Assembly (NCBI GenBank): GCA_900545915.1
Contig: URAV01000050.1
Coordinates: forward strand, 1-15,481
DNA from: an uncultured Porphyromonadaceae bacterium
GTDB lineage: Bacteria > Bacteroidota > Bacteroidia > Bacteroidales > Coprobacteraceae
Length of the DNA stretch: 15,481 bases
Direction: 5' to 3'
Shown piece after piece: positions 1 through 7,266 of the stretch. The first letter of the stretch is position 1. Each line of letters begins with the position of its first letter. The translations under genes were made by a program, and so were the position numbers. The notes beneath the pieces were generated by a model. The model had not been told where the DNA came from. It saw only the letters and a program-made list of their open reading frames with translations, and did not search any database.

Positions 1-1
1 T

Positions 2-160
2 GCGCCGGAAGGGTCAATGTTGCGAGTATATAATATAACAGGGTCTGTAGTATTCGAAGGTCAAGGAACGCAGAACTTGCAGAATCTGTCTGTCGGGACT
101 TACATAGCTAAAGTGAAAATGGATAATGGTGTTCGCACGATCAAGTTTATCAAAAAATAA
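2..160 (+). CDS. C-terminal end of a T9SS-type surface protein (partial)
   Basis: Only the last 52 codons are inside the window; the gene begins upstream. The visible part is a Por-secretion (T9SS type A-like) sorting domain: a beta-rich segment with VYNITGS, a GTYIAKV strand and the basic end IKFIKK. By analogy with this family, the full protein would cross the outer membrane by type IX secretion and end on the surface or outside the cell. The DNA matches 7014-7173, the end of the 609-residue gene downstream, with five differences in 160 bases, so the two genes are close paralogs at least at this end. Similarity stops at the stop codon. The function of the missing N-terminal part cannot be judged. 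Confidence 0.85.
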   Translation, partial: APEGSMLRVYNITGSVVFEGQGTQNLQNLSVGTYIAKVKMDNGVRTIKFIKK

Positions 161-183
161 GTTTTAGAGTTTTTGTTTTATCA

Positions 184-229
184 GGGGGAGTGATATCGGA
201 TTTCCCGGTTGTCTTCCCCCCTTTTTTTT
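184..229 (+). terminator. Intrinsic terminator of the upstream surface-protein gene
   Basis: A G-run (184-189, GGGGGA) pairs with a C-run (215-220, TCCCCC), and a run of eight T follows from 222. It lies 24 nt after the stop codon of the cut-off gene, as expected for a rho-independent terminator. The loop is long (25 nt), so the stem is not ideal, but the strong G-C pairing and T tail support the call. Confidence 0.65.
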
Positions 230-237
230 ATTTTTAC

Positions 238-415
238 TCTTAGAGCCTGCTTGAATTTTGATCGGCTCGGATTGGGAGTTTCTTTTGGGGATGTTTTTCT
301 GTTTTTTGCAAGGATGATCGCAGACTATCCGGTGAGTGAAAACAGAAAAAAACGGAAGAAAATGTAAATGATCTGGTAATATTTTCTTATTGGAAGGTTT
401 AGCATAGTTCTTAAA
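238..415 (+). repeat. Dispersed intergenic repeat, MITE-like (copy 1)
   Basis: The segment 353-400 aligns with the minus strand of 15472-15424 at the other end of the window, with roughly 37 of 50 alignment columns identical. The shared core includes CGGAAGAAAA and TAATATTTT. Copy 1 begins with a box reading GAGCCTGCTTGAATTTT (243-259). The other copy ends with an inverted, degenerate version of it (AAAATTTGTACAGGCT), as a terminal inverted repeat would. Inside lies a perfect 12-bp inverted repeat, TTTTTCTGTTTT (294-305) with AAAACAGAAAAA (339-350), enclosing 33 nt. There is no coding capacity. The right boundary is uncertain and could lie near 414 or near 500. A MITE-like nature is inference from two copies only. 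Confidence 0.4.
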
Positions 416-426
416 TATTTCTTTAG

Positions 427-500
427 ACCTGTTTGATTTTTATGAAAAGAATTTTTTGCCATTCTTTTTTATTTCATCTCGGATAAAATTTAAAACAGGT
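427..500. repeat. Imperfect long inverted repeat with inner hairpin
   Basis: ACCTGTTT (427-434) pairs with AAACAGGT (493-500). After a small internal loop, TTTTAT (438-443) pairs with ATAAAA (483-488). Inside this, AAAAGAAT (445-452) pairs with ATTCTTTT (461-468) around an 8-nt loop. The outer arm resembles the terminal box at 243-259 (CCTG followed by TTGA and a T-run). It lies upstream of the likely GH84 transcription start, so it may act at DNA level or be the end of a repeat element rather than a leader structure. Confidence 0.35.
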
Positions 501-521
501 TTTTAATCTGTCGATATTTTG
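489..521 (+). promoter_or_regulatory. Weak candidate promoter for the GH84 gene
   Basis: TTTA at 489-492, a 21-nt spacer, then ATATTTTG at 514-521. This is one mismatch from TTTG and two from TAnnTTTG, the Bacteroidota promoter boxes. It would start transcription near 527, about 20 nt before the ATG at 548, which is similar to the geometry upstream of mutY. The match is imperfect, so this is only a candidate. Confidence 0.25.
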
Positions 522-547
522 TTGTTTTATTGAATAACCTCTTTATT

Positions 548-3500
548 ATGAAAAAAACAAAACATCTTATTTTATTTATTTTCTTGTTGTTTGTTCCTCG
601 GTCGTATAGCCAGTCTTATACTGTTTATCCCGTACCGCAGAAGATGACTATGGGAAATCAAACCGTAGAATTATCTTCCGTTTTTAATGTAATTATTGAA
701 GACGGTATACATACGACGACGATAGACCGGTTGAGAGAAGTCGTTGAGAATGCCGGTTTTACCATGTCGGTCAATGAAGCGGAGACAGCTTCTACTGTCC
801 AAACCAATATTTGGCTTGGAGTAAATGGTTCGGGAAAGGCTGCGGATCGGGCTTCATCTGTTTCTCGTTCGGTATTTGCCGACGGAAGTAATAAATTCGA
901 TCCTTATATATTGGAGGTCAATAAAAACCATCCTTTTGGAGATATCGTTATTTTGGGCAACGATAAAGAATCTGCCTATTACGGTATGGCGACATTGGAG
1001 CAGATGTTTGAACAGATGGAGGAAAATAAGTTGACTACCGTTGTTTTCGAAGATTATGCTTATATGGAGTACAGAGGCATTGTAGAGGGTTTTTACGGTT
1101 ATCCGTACTCTGTGGAAAATCGTTTGAGTTTGTTGGAATATTGTAAACGCTATAAAATGAACCTTTTCGTTTACGGACCTAAGGCCGATCCTTATCATTT
1201 GGGATATTGGCGTAGAGATTATCCTACATCGCTTACTCAGGCCGAACAAGAACAAGGAATGATTACTCAAGACGATTTGAGAACGATAGCTGCTAAAGCA
1301 CGGTCATGTAACGTTAATTTTGTTTGGGCAGCTCATCCGGCGATGCAAGACGGAATAAGTTTTTCCAGTGAATCGGCAATGGATCCCGGAATAGAGGCGA
1401 TCATGAATAAATTCGATCATCTCTACGGGTTGGGAGTTCGAGGTTTCGGTGTTTTTATCGACGATATTACTTATACGCCGAGCGGGAGCATGCAGGCATA
1501 TTTGGCAGATCAGGTACAAAAGAAATTGAAAGAAAAATATAATACCGTTTCGGCGACAAAAGATGAGACGGTTTGTCCTTTGTTTTTCGTCCCGACAGCT
1601 TATGCGCTTAACTATGGCGGCTCTTATTCGTTGAATTCTTTGAAAAGCGTCGATTCGGATGCGGTAATTGCCTTTACAGGATATGATTGTTTTTCGAATA
1701 TTCGAGGCAGTTCGTGTGCCGATATGGCGGGACGTGTTGGCAGAAACCCGGTAATGTGGTGGAATAATCCGGTGAATGACGATCATGATGAACGAATTTA
1801 TATGCGTGGAGTGACAGCCCATTGGACTATTGAAGATTCTGAGCCGATACCCTCTTTAAGAGGTTTGATGCTTAATCCGATGGGACAAGCTCAAGCTTCG
1901 AAAGTCGCTCTTTTCGGAGGCGCTGATTATGCATGGAATCCGGCTCGTTTTGAAAAAGTTTCTAATTGGGAAGCCTCTATAGGGAGTTTGGTCAAAGATG
2001 ATGAAGTTCTGAAAGAAGCTATGCGGACTTTTGCCATTCATTCTGAATCGGGCATAGAATTGAAAGAAACGGATGAGCTTAAGCCATTATTCGATACGTT
2101 TAAATCATCTTATTCTGCAAGCGGGGAATTACCTTCTGTTACAGGTCAATTGGTTGCTGAAATGCAAAAAATTTATGATGCGTGCGTTCTTTTGCGAACA
2201 ATGGAGCATAGTAGTGATTCTGATCATGTGTTGTTTTATAAAGAAACGAAATATTGGATAGCTAAATTACAGTCGATGAGTAATATAATATTAAAATCAC
2301 TCACATTGCTTCAATCAGGGGAGAGTAGTCAGTGGACTGATTTTTTAGTGGCGAAAGAAGAATATGCCAAGATACATACCGATCCGGATTTTTTTGTTCC
2401 TGCGTTGGAAGGTTCGGGTACATCGACAGAAAAAAAATCGTATGAGGTAACTCCATCCAATGTCAATATGATGCCTTTTGCAGATTGGATTATCAGCAAA
2501 ATTGCAGATAAAGCTCCGGTTTTGCCTGAACGGTCGCGAGATATAGTTATCATTACTAATGTGAAGGATCTTAGTGGGCCGCAGATAAGCTTAGGAGAAT
2601 CAAGTGTCGTTTTAGGAAATTTATCCGGAGTTTCTTTAAAGGATGGGGAATATGTAGGAATTTATTTCAATGCGATAAAAAGCGTATCGGTGAACACGCT
2701 TCCTGTTTCTATGGCGGAGAAGTTTGCAGTCGAATATTCTATTAACGGTAAGGAATGGACTGTGTTTACACCGGACGGTTCTGTTATGGATATGGCATAT
2801 ATTCGGATTCATAATAATAGCGGGAAAGTGCAGGAAATTCCGGAGAATGAATTTACGATGTCCGTGTCCGGGACGACTCCGGGAACTATAACAGCGACGA
2901 CCAACATGAGTGTTTATAGCACCTATTCTGTAACGAACGTGATCGACGGTGATGTCGATACTTATTTTTGGAAAGACGGTGCTCAAGCTGTCGGTGATTA
3001 TATTACACTCGATTACGGAGGAACAGTTCCGTTTTTCGATATAACATTGACATTTACTTCGAATGATCGTCCGACAGGCAGCGGTGTGGTAGAAATATCC
3101 GGTGATGGGCAGAACTGGACGGAGGTGTCGACTTTTACTGCATCGGAAATAGAAGCTAATAATTCGGTGTTCTCTTGTAATGCCGGTGGAAAGTACGGAC
3201 GTTATGTCAGGATGCGGTTGACTTCTGTTTCGTTGAATAATTGGTTGCAGGTTGCTGAGTTTTCTGCTTCTGTTTCAGGAACTACGCCGGTTGCAAGTGA
3301 TCAAGATGGGAATCCGATATCCGTATTGGATGATCGTTCGCTGATGAACGGATATAAATCGGATAAAGCAGGACACTTGATTTATCGTTTTACTGAGAAT
3401 ATATTGATTCAAAAGGTAAAAATTTACCATTATACTCAATTTACAACCGCAGCGGATAAGCCGTCGATTCAAGTCCTGGCAGATGGTGAGTGGGTGGATA

Positions 3501-5158
3501 AAGGATTTTTGGATGATTATTGTACGGAGGTAGATGTAAGCGATTTGGATAATATATCTCAGCTTAAAATTAGTTGGAACGAATCGAATATACCGACTTT
3601 ATATGAAGTATTGCCGGAAGGACTTCCTTATGATGAAGGAGGTGAAGTTGTTACCCATTTTGTCGTTTCTTTTGAACAACCTGCACATGGAAAAATTTCG
3701 GTAATGGCAGGTGATATGCCAATAGATTCGGGAAGCAGTGTAGAACACGGCACGGAAATAACTATTTCGGTAAGTGCTGATGAAAACTATGAATTAACTG
3801 CATTTACGGTTAATGGAGAAAATCGGATGGGAAGTCTTCACGAAGGAGTTTATACGATGACAGTGACGGAAGCTGTAACGATTGCGGCTGAGTGTAGCGA
3901 AAGAATGCCGGTTATTGCCGGTTGCGCGATTCGTATTCCTCAGACAGACGGAAATAATCATTATCGCTTCCAGTTTGACGATAAATTATGTGGAAACCAT
4001 ACGGTGGATTCTCAAGTCGGAGATGAGCGCATACGCACTTTTACGATGTCCGTATGGGTAAATCCGTCGGTAAACAGCGGAGATATAATGGGAGCTGTAC
4101 AGTCGGCATATTATGTCAACTCAGGCTCTTTTGCCGTGCGTTTGACTAATGGTAAATTGGGCTTTTTTACACGTTGTTACGGTAATGGCGGTTACGGCGA
4201 TGATGTAACGGTTACGACAGATGTAGCACTGCCGGTCGGAGAATGGGCATTTGTAAGTTTAGTAATAGACAGTGAAAATAAAACCATAACCTTGTATAAA
4301 AATGGAGAAGAAGTCGCGTCCGAGATATTGAATCGAGAAGGATTCCGTCTGTTACCCGATGAGACTGTATTCTTTGTCGGATGCATGGATTTTGCCGGAG
4401 ATATCGAGGATGTTCAACTATGGAATGTTGCTTTAACACCTGAGCAGATCAAGTCTTCTCAAGCAGGATATGCCCGAATTCCCGAAAACTTGTTGTATTA
4501 TTATAAATTCAGTTCTTCGGATGTCGGTTTAACGGAGTTTCAAAACAAAGGTGCGGGAGGCGATTGTGCTGCTTATTTGATGAAAGGGACGATTCAGGAA
4601 TTGAGTTGGGTAACTTATTATCAGAATACGACTTCTCAAGTGCCGGAATATGTTCAGGGTCATAATCAAAATTTGTATAAAGTAACTTATCCGGAAAGTT
4701 TAACCGGAGGGTATCTTGATGTCAGAAACGAAAGAGATGATTGTAGTGTCATTTCCGGAACGGAATTATCGGAGAATACGGTTATAACAATCGAACCGAT
4801 AGCTGACCCGGGATATGAAGTAGGCTCATTTACCGTTAATGATGAAGATTGCCTTTCTGATCTATTAAATAACGGGGGCAAATATCAGATTACAGTTACT
4901 GAAGATGTAAACATAGCGATAACCTTTACATATTTAGACGGAGTTCGGGATGAAAAGACCCCGATATCTTACTTTAACCGTTCTACTTCGGTTTTGCATG
5001 TTCCGTTAGAAGCAAAAGTAAAAGTTTATGATATTACCGGCTCGTTGGTGTTTGAAGGGATGGGAACACAAAATCTGGTAGAGCTTTTAGCCGGTAGTTA
5101 TATCGCAAAAATAGAAACTGATAAAGGTTTTTGTACGATCAAGTTTATTAAAAAGTAA
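548..5158 (+). CDS. Secreted GH84 beta-N-acetylglucosaminidase, multidomain, T9SS-exported
   Basis: Predicted to remove beta-linked GlcNAc from host glycans at the cell surface. The ATG at 548 is chosen over a TTG at 530 because it opens a clean signal peptide cut before Gln22 (SYS-Q). Domains in rough residue order: an N-terminal GH20b-like domain (25-165); the GH84 barrel (175-470) with EGFYGYPYS, YGPKADPYH, the catalytic pair D305-D306 in GVFIDDI, WWNNP and the family-typical LNPMGQAQASK...ADYAWNP; a helical part (470-640); galactose-binding/F5-8-type C modules (about 670-1027); an InlB-B-like repeat (1036-1117); a LamG/concanavalin-like domain (1136-1317); a second InlB-B-like repeat (1376-1464); and a T9SS sorting domain (1466-1536). 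Both catalytic Asp residues are present, so it should be active. Relatives such as NagJ and BtGH84 use substrate-assisted catalysis. The C-terminal repeat plus sorting domain is homologous to the end of the 609-residue protein. Family assignment is secure; the natural substrate is inferred. Confidence 0.93.
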   Translation: MKKTKHLILFIFLLFVPRSYSQSYTVYPVPQKMTMGNQTVELSSVFNVIIEDGIHTTTIDRLREVVENAGFTMSVNEAETASTVQTNIWLGVNGSGKAADRASSVSRSVFADGSNKFDPYILEVNKNHPFGDIVILGNDKESAYYGMATLEQMFEQMEENKLTTVVFEDYAYMEYRGIVEGFYGYPYSVENRLSLLEYCKRYKMNLFVYGPKADPYHLGYWRRDYPTSLTQAEQEQGMITQDDLRTIAAKARSCNVNFVWAAHPAMQDGISFSSESAMDPGIEAIMNKFDHLYGLGVRGFGVFIDDITYTPSGSMQAYLADQVQKKLKEKYNTVSATKDETVCPLFFVPTAYALNYGGSYSLNSLKSVDSDAVIAFTGYDCFSNIRGSSCADMAGRVGRNPVMWWNNPVNDDHDERIYMRGVTAHWTIEDSEPIPSLRGLMLNPMGQAQASKVALFGGADYAWNPARFEKVSNWEASIGSLVKDDEVLKEAMRTFAIHSESGIELKETDELKPLFDTFKSSYSASGELPSVTGQLVAEMQKIYDACVLLRTMEHSSDSDHVLFYKETKYWIAKLQSMSNIILKSLTLLQSGESSQWTDFLVAKEEYAKIHTDPDFFVPALEGSGTSTEKKSYEVTPSNVNMMPFADWIISKIADKAPVLPERSRDIVIITNVKDLSGPQISLGESSVVLGNLSGVSLKDGEYVGIYFNAIKSVSVNTLPVSMAEKFAVEYSINGKEWTVFTPDGSVMDMAYIRIHNNSGKVQEIPENEFTMSVSGTTPGTITATTNMSVYSTYSVTNVIDGDVDTYFWKDGAQAVGDYITLDYGGTVPFFDITLTFTSNDRPTGSGVVEISGDGQNWTEVSTFTASEIEANNSVFSCNAGGKYGRYVRMRLTSVSLNNWLQVAEFSASVSGTTPVASDQDGNPISVLDDRSLMNGYKSDKAGHLIYRFTENILIQKVKIYHYTQFTTAADKPSIQVLADGEWVDKGFLDDYCTEVDVSDLDNISQLKISWNESNIPTLYEVLPEGLPYDEGGEVVTHFVVSFEQPAHGKISVMAGDMPIDSGSSVEHGTEITISVSADENYELTAFTVNGENRMGSLHEGVYTMTVTEAVTIAAECSERMPVIAGCAIRIPQTDGNNHYRFQFDDKLCGNHTVDSQVGDERIRTFTMSVWVNPSVNSGDIMGAVQSAYYVNSGSFAVRLTNGKLGFFTRCYGNGGYGDDVTVTTDVALPVGEWAFVSLVIDSENKTITLYKNGEEVASEILNREGFRLLPDETVFFVGCMDFAGDIEDVQLWNVALTPEQIKSSQAGYARIPENLLYYYKFSSSDVGLTEFQNKGAGGDCAAYLMKGTIQELSWVTYYQNTTSQVPEYVQGHNQNLYKVTYPESLTGGYLDVRNERDDCSVISGTELSENTVITIEPIADPGYEVGSFTVNDEDCLSDLLNNGGKYQITVTEDVNIAITFTYLDGVRDEKTPISYFNRSTSVLHVPLEAKVKVYDITGSLVFEGMGTQNLVELLAGSYIAKIETDKGFCTIKFIKK

Positions 5159-5343
5159 GATTTTATTTGAACAGTCAGAGTATTAGTGATTTATAATAAT
5201 AAGTATAAATAAGAGATTTATTATATAGTTGTCGTTTTTAAATTTGATAAATTGTCTATACTATAGTTTCATTGGTTTTACAATTGTATTTATCGAATTG
5301 ATGTACGAGTTAATCTATTGTTTAATTAAATAAATCTAAGCTT

Positions 5344-7173
5344 ATGAATAGACGATTATTACTTGGCTTATTGGTATTGTTCGGTTTCTTTATGGGATCT
5401 TTCTCTGTTAAAGCTGCAGTGGTTCCGGTAGCGGGATGTGTAGACCCTCAAATAAGTACGGCAGAAGCACCCGTATGGTACACGATAATGTCGTCCCATA
5501 TAACCGATGCAGATCGTCAGAACCGTTTTTTGGTTTGGGATGGTACAAGATTAAGGACAGAAAAATTTGATCAGGGTATTCCTACTTCTCAACTTGAGAA
5601 TAAATATTTGTGGCGTCTCGAGAAAGGAAGTGCCGATAATAAGGTTTATATTGTTAATCGTTCGGGAATGCGAGTGTTTGCTGAGGAGGGTATAAGCCCG
5701 AATACGGGAGCTAATACTCCTCTTACCGTTACAGAAGCGGGCGTGGAGTGGGTAATGGCATTAAGCAGCTCTACCGGACAGTCTGATTGTGCAGATAAGC
5801 AATACTGTTTTAACTACTTGGGAGCAAGTGCTCAGCCGGCATATATGAATGCGATGCAAAGTAGCGATTTGGCGACTTCTTATGGTATAACCGTATATGA
5901 GATGGGAGTGCATCAAGCTTCGGGCTGGTTTTTTTATCAGGCTAATTTACCGACTTATTCCGTAACTTATGACAACACTTCGGTAACTGGTGGGACGTTC
6001 ATGGTCAAGAACGGAGAAGCGACGGTAGAAAGCGGTAGCAGTATAGAAGGCGGAACTTGGTTGACGGTAGAAGCTGTTCCTGAGGAGAATTATCAAGTTA
6101 AGTCGATCAAAGTGAACGGTGTGGCGATAGAAGGCTCGGGCTTCAACCTGTCTGAAGCGAGCGAAATCACGGTAGAATTTACGGACAAACTGGTTTATAG
6201 CTATTCATCGGTCGAAGGCGGTACGGTATCGGCAAGCATAGAGGAGACCGAGCTGAACGATGAAGGCGAGTTCGATCGAGGCAGCGATGTCGTATTGACG
6301 GTATTACCGGAAGAACATTACGAACTGTCATCCCTGTTGGTCAACGGAGAGGAAAAGAAAGAGTCTTTAGAATCAGGAAAGCTGACGCTAAGCAATGTTC
6401 AGGAAAATATAACGGTATCAGCAGTCTTTGCGAAGAAAAAATATACCGTTACGTTTACGAGCACGGGAGACGGACAATTGGTGTTGAAGAACGGCAGCAG
6501 CAGTCTTTCGAGCGGAGCATTGGTTGAATACGGAACAGAGTTGACTGGTAGTTTGGTTTACAGCGACCCGACCCGATTATCAGCACTGACCAATAATGGA
6601 GAAAGCATATTGGAGAGTGTAGTCAATAAGACGTTTACGATTACGGTAGCAGGTCCGGTAGAACTTGTAGCGGAATTCAAGGGAGCTACTTATACGGTAA
6701 CGTATCCGACCGAATTGACTGGCGGGAAACTGATCGTGACGAAAGATTCCGACGGAAGTGATATTCCTTCAGGAACAGAGTTGCAGAAAAACACCGCCAT
6801 TACAATTGTAGCGGAAGCCGAATCGGGTTATGAAGTAGGGAGCTTTATGGTCAACGGTATAGACCGATTGTCAGAGTTGCAAGAGAATGGCGGAGAATAC
6901 TGGATCACGATAGCAGAGGATGTTGAACTGACTGTGACTTTTACACCGTTGACAGGTATCTCCGGAACAGAATTGACGGGAGTTTACTTCGACCGCACGA
7001 CATCTGTATTGCATGCGCCGGAAGGGTCAATGTTGCGAGTATATAATATAACAGGGTCTGCAGTATTCGAAGGTCAAGGAACGCAGAATTTGCAGAATCT
7101 GTCTGTCGGGACTTACATAGCTAAAGTGAAAACGGATAATGGTGTCCGCACGATCAAGTTTATCAAAAAGTAA
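5344..7173 (+). CDS. Surface protein: lectin-like domain, four InlB-B-like repeats, T9SS sorting domain
   Basis: A 609-residue exported protein with no recognisable enzyme domain. The signal peptide is cut after about Ala24 (SVKA-A). Residues 38-203 form a domain with WYTI, LWRLE, NKVYIVN and SGWFFYQ that is clearly homologous to one in the next protein. I read it as a beta-trefoil-like carbohydrate-binding domain, which is inference. Four repeats of about 80 residues follow (203-282, 283-364, 365-449, 449-539), each with a GG or G turn, a central VNG or equivalent and an aromatic valine-rich last strand. They resemble the Flg_new_2/InlB B-repeat group of stalk-forming repeats. A T9SS type A-like domain (541-609) ends in IKFIKK. 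A binding protein or adhesin on a stalk is the likely role. Sampled lines of this gene are 45-57% G+C, above its neighbours. Its last 160 bp almost match the cut-off gene at the window start. Confidence 0.85.
   Translation: MNRRLLLGLLVLFGFFMGSFSVKAAVVPVAGCVDPQISTAEAPVWYTIMSSHITDADRQNRFLVWDGTRLRTEKFDQGIPTSQLENKYLWRLEKGSADNKVYIVNRSGMRVFAEEGISPNTGANTPLTVTEAGVEWVMALSSSTGQSDCADKQYCFNYLGASAQPAYMNAMQSSDLATSYGITVYEMGVHQASGWFFYQANLPTYSVTYDNTSVTGGTFMVKNGEATVESGSSIEGGTWLTVEAVPEENYQVKSIKVNGVAIEGSGFNLSEASEITVEFTDKLVYSYSSVEGGTVSASIEETELNDEGEFDRGSDVVLTVLPEEHYELSSLLVNGEEKKESLESGKLTLSNVQENITVSAVFAKKKYTVTFTSTGDGQLVLKNGSSSLSSGALVEYGTELTGSLVYSDPTRLSALTNNGESILESVVNKTFTITVAGPVELVAEFKGATYTVTYPTELTGGKLIVTKDSDGSDIPSGTELQKNTAITIVAEAESGYEVGSFMVNGIDRLSELQENGGEYWITIAEDVELTVTFTPLTGISGTELTGVYFDRTTSVLHAPEGSMLRVYNITGSAVFEGQGTQNLQNLSVGTYIAKVKTDNGVRTIKFIKK
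7014..7173 (+). repeat. Direct repeat, second copy of 1-160
   Basis: These 160 bp, encoding the last 52 residues of the sorting domain plus the stop codon, match 1-160 with five substitutions (about 97%). The offset is exactly 7013 bp in the same orientation. Identity ends at the stop codon; the left limit of the repeat lies outside the window. The GH84 gene between the copies has only a diverged version of the same module. Confidence 0.95.
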
Positions 7174-7207
7174 AGAGGTTTGAGGTTTGGTTTTTTCATT
7201 TAGAAAG

Positions 7208-7249
7208 ATACCCCTTATAGAGAAAAGAGTTTTTATAAGGGGTATTTTT
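7208..7249 (+). terminator. Strong intrinsic terminator between the two surface-protein genes
   Basis: A perfect 12-bp stem: 7208-7219 (ATACCCCTTATA) pairs with 7234-7245 (TATAAGGGGTAT). Four to five T follow (7245-7249). It sits 34 nt after the stop of the 609-residue gene. It ends only 17 nt before the ATG at 7267, leaving no room for a promoter behind it, so it may work as a leaky terminator or attenuator for the downstream pair of genes. Confidence 0.88.
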
Positions 7250-7266
7250 CAATAAAAAGTAAGAAA

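Larger units (their letters stand above)
161..547. other. 387-bp non-coding region before the GH84 gene
   Basis: No plausible gene is present. The stretch holds the terminator at 184-229, a dispersed repeat-like element from about 238, a 12-bp inverted repeat (294-305 with 339-350), a second inverted-repeat structure (427-500) and a weak promoter candidate just before the GH84 start. These are listed separately. Confidence 0.7.

Noticed and set aside
530..547. TTG start six codons upstream of the GH84 ATG
   Set aside because: It would put extra residues before a standard MKK signal peptide; the ATG at 548 fits better.
854..1822. Long minus-strand frames opposite the GH84 gene
   Set aside because: They run antisense to a clearly conserved catalytic domain, show no family pattern and have no start context; they are shadows of the real gene.
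5192..5225. AT-only 8-bp inverted repeat (TATAATAA / TTATTATA) after the GH84 gene as a terminator
   Set aside because: The stem has no G-C pair and no clear T tail, so it is weak and likely a chance product of AT-rich DNA.
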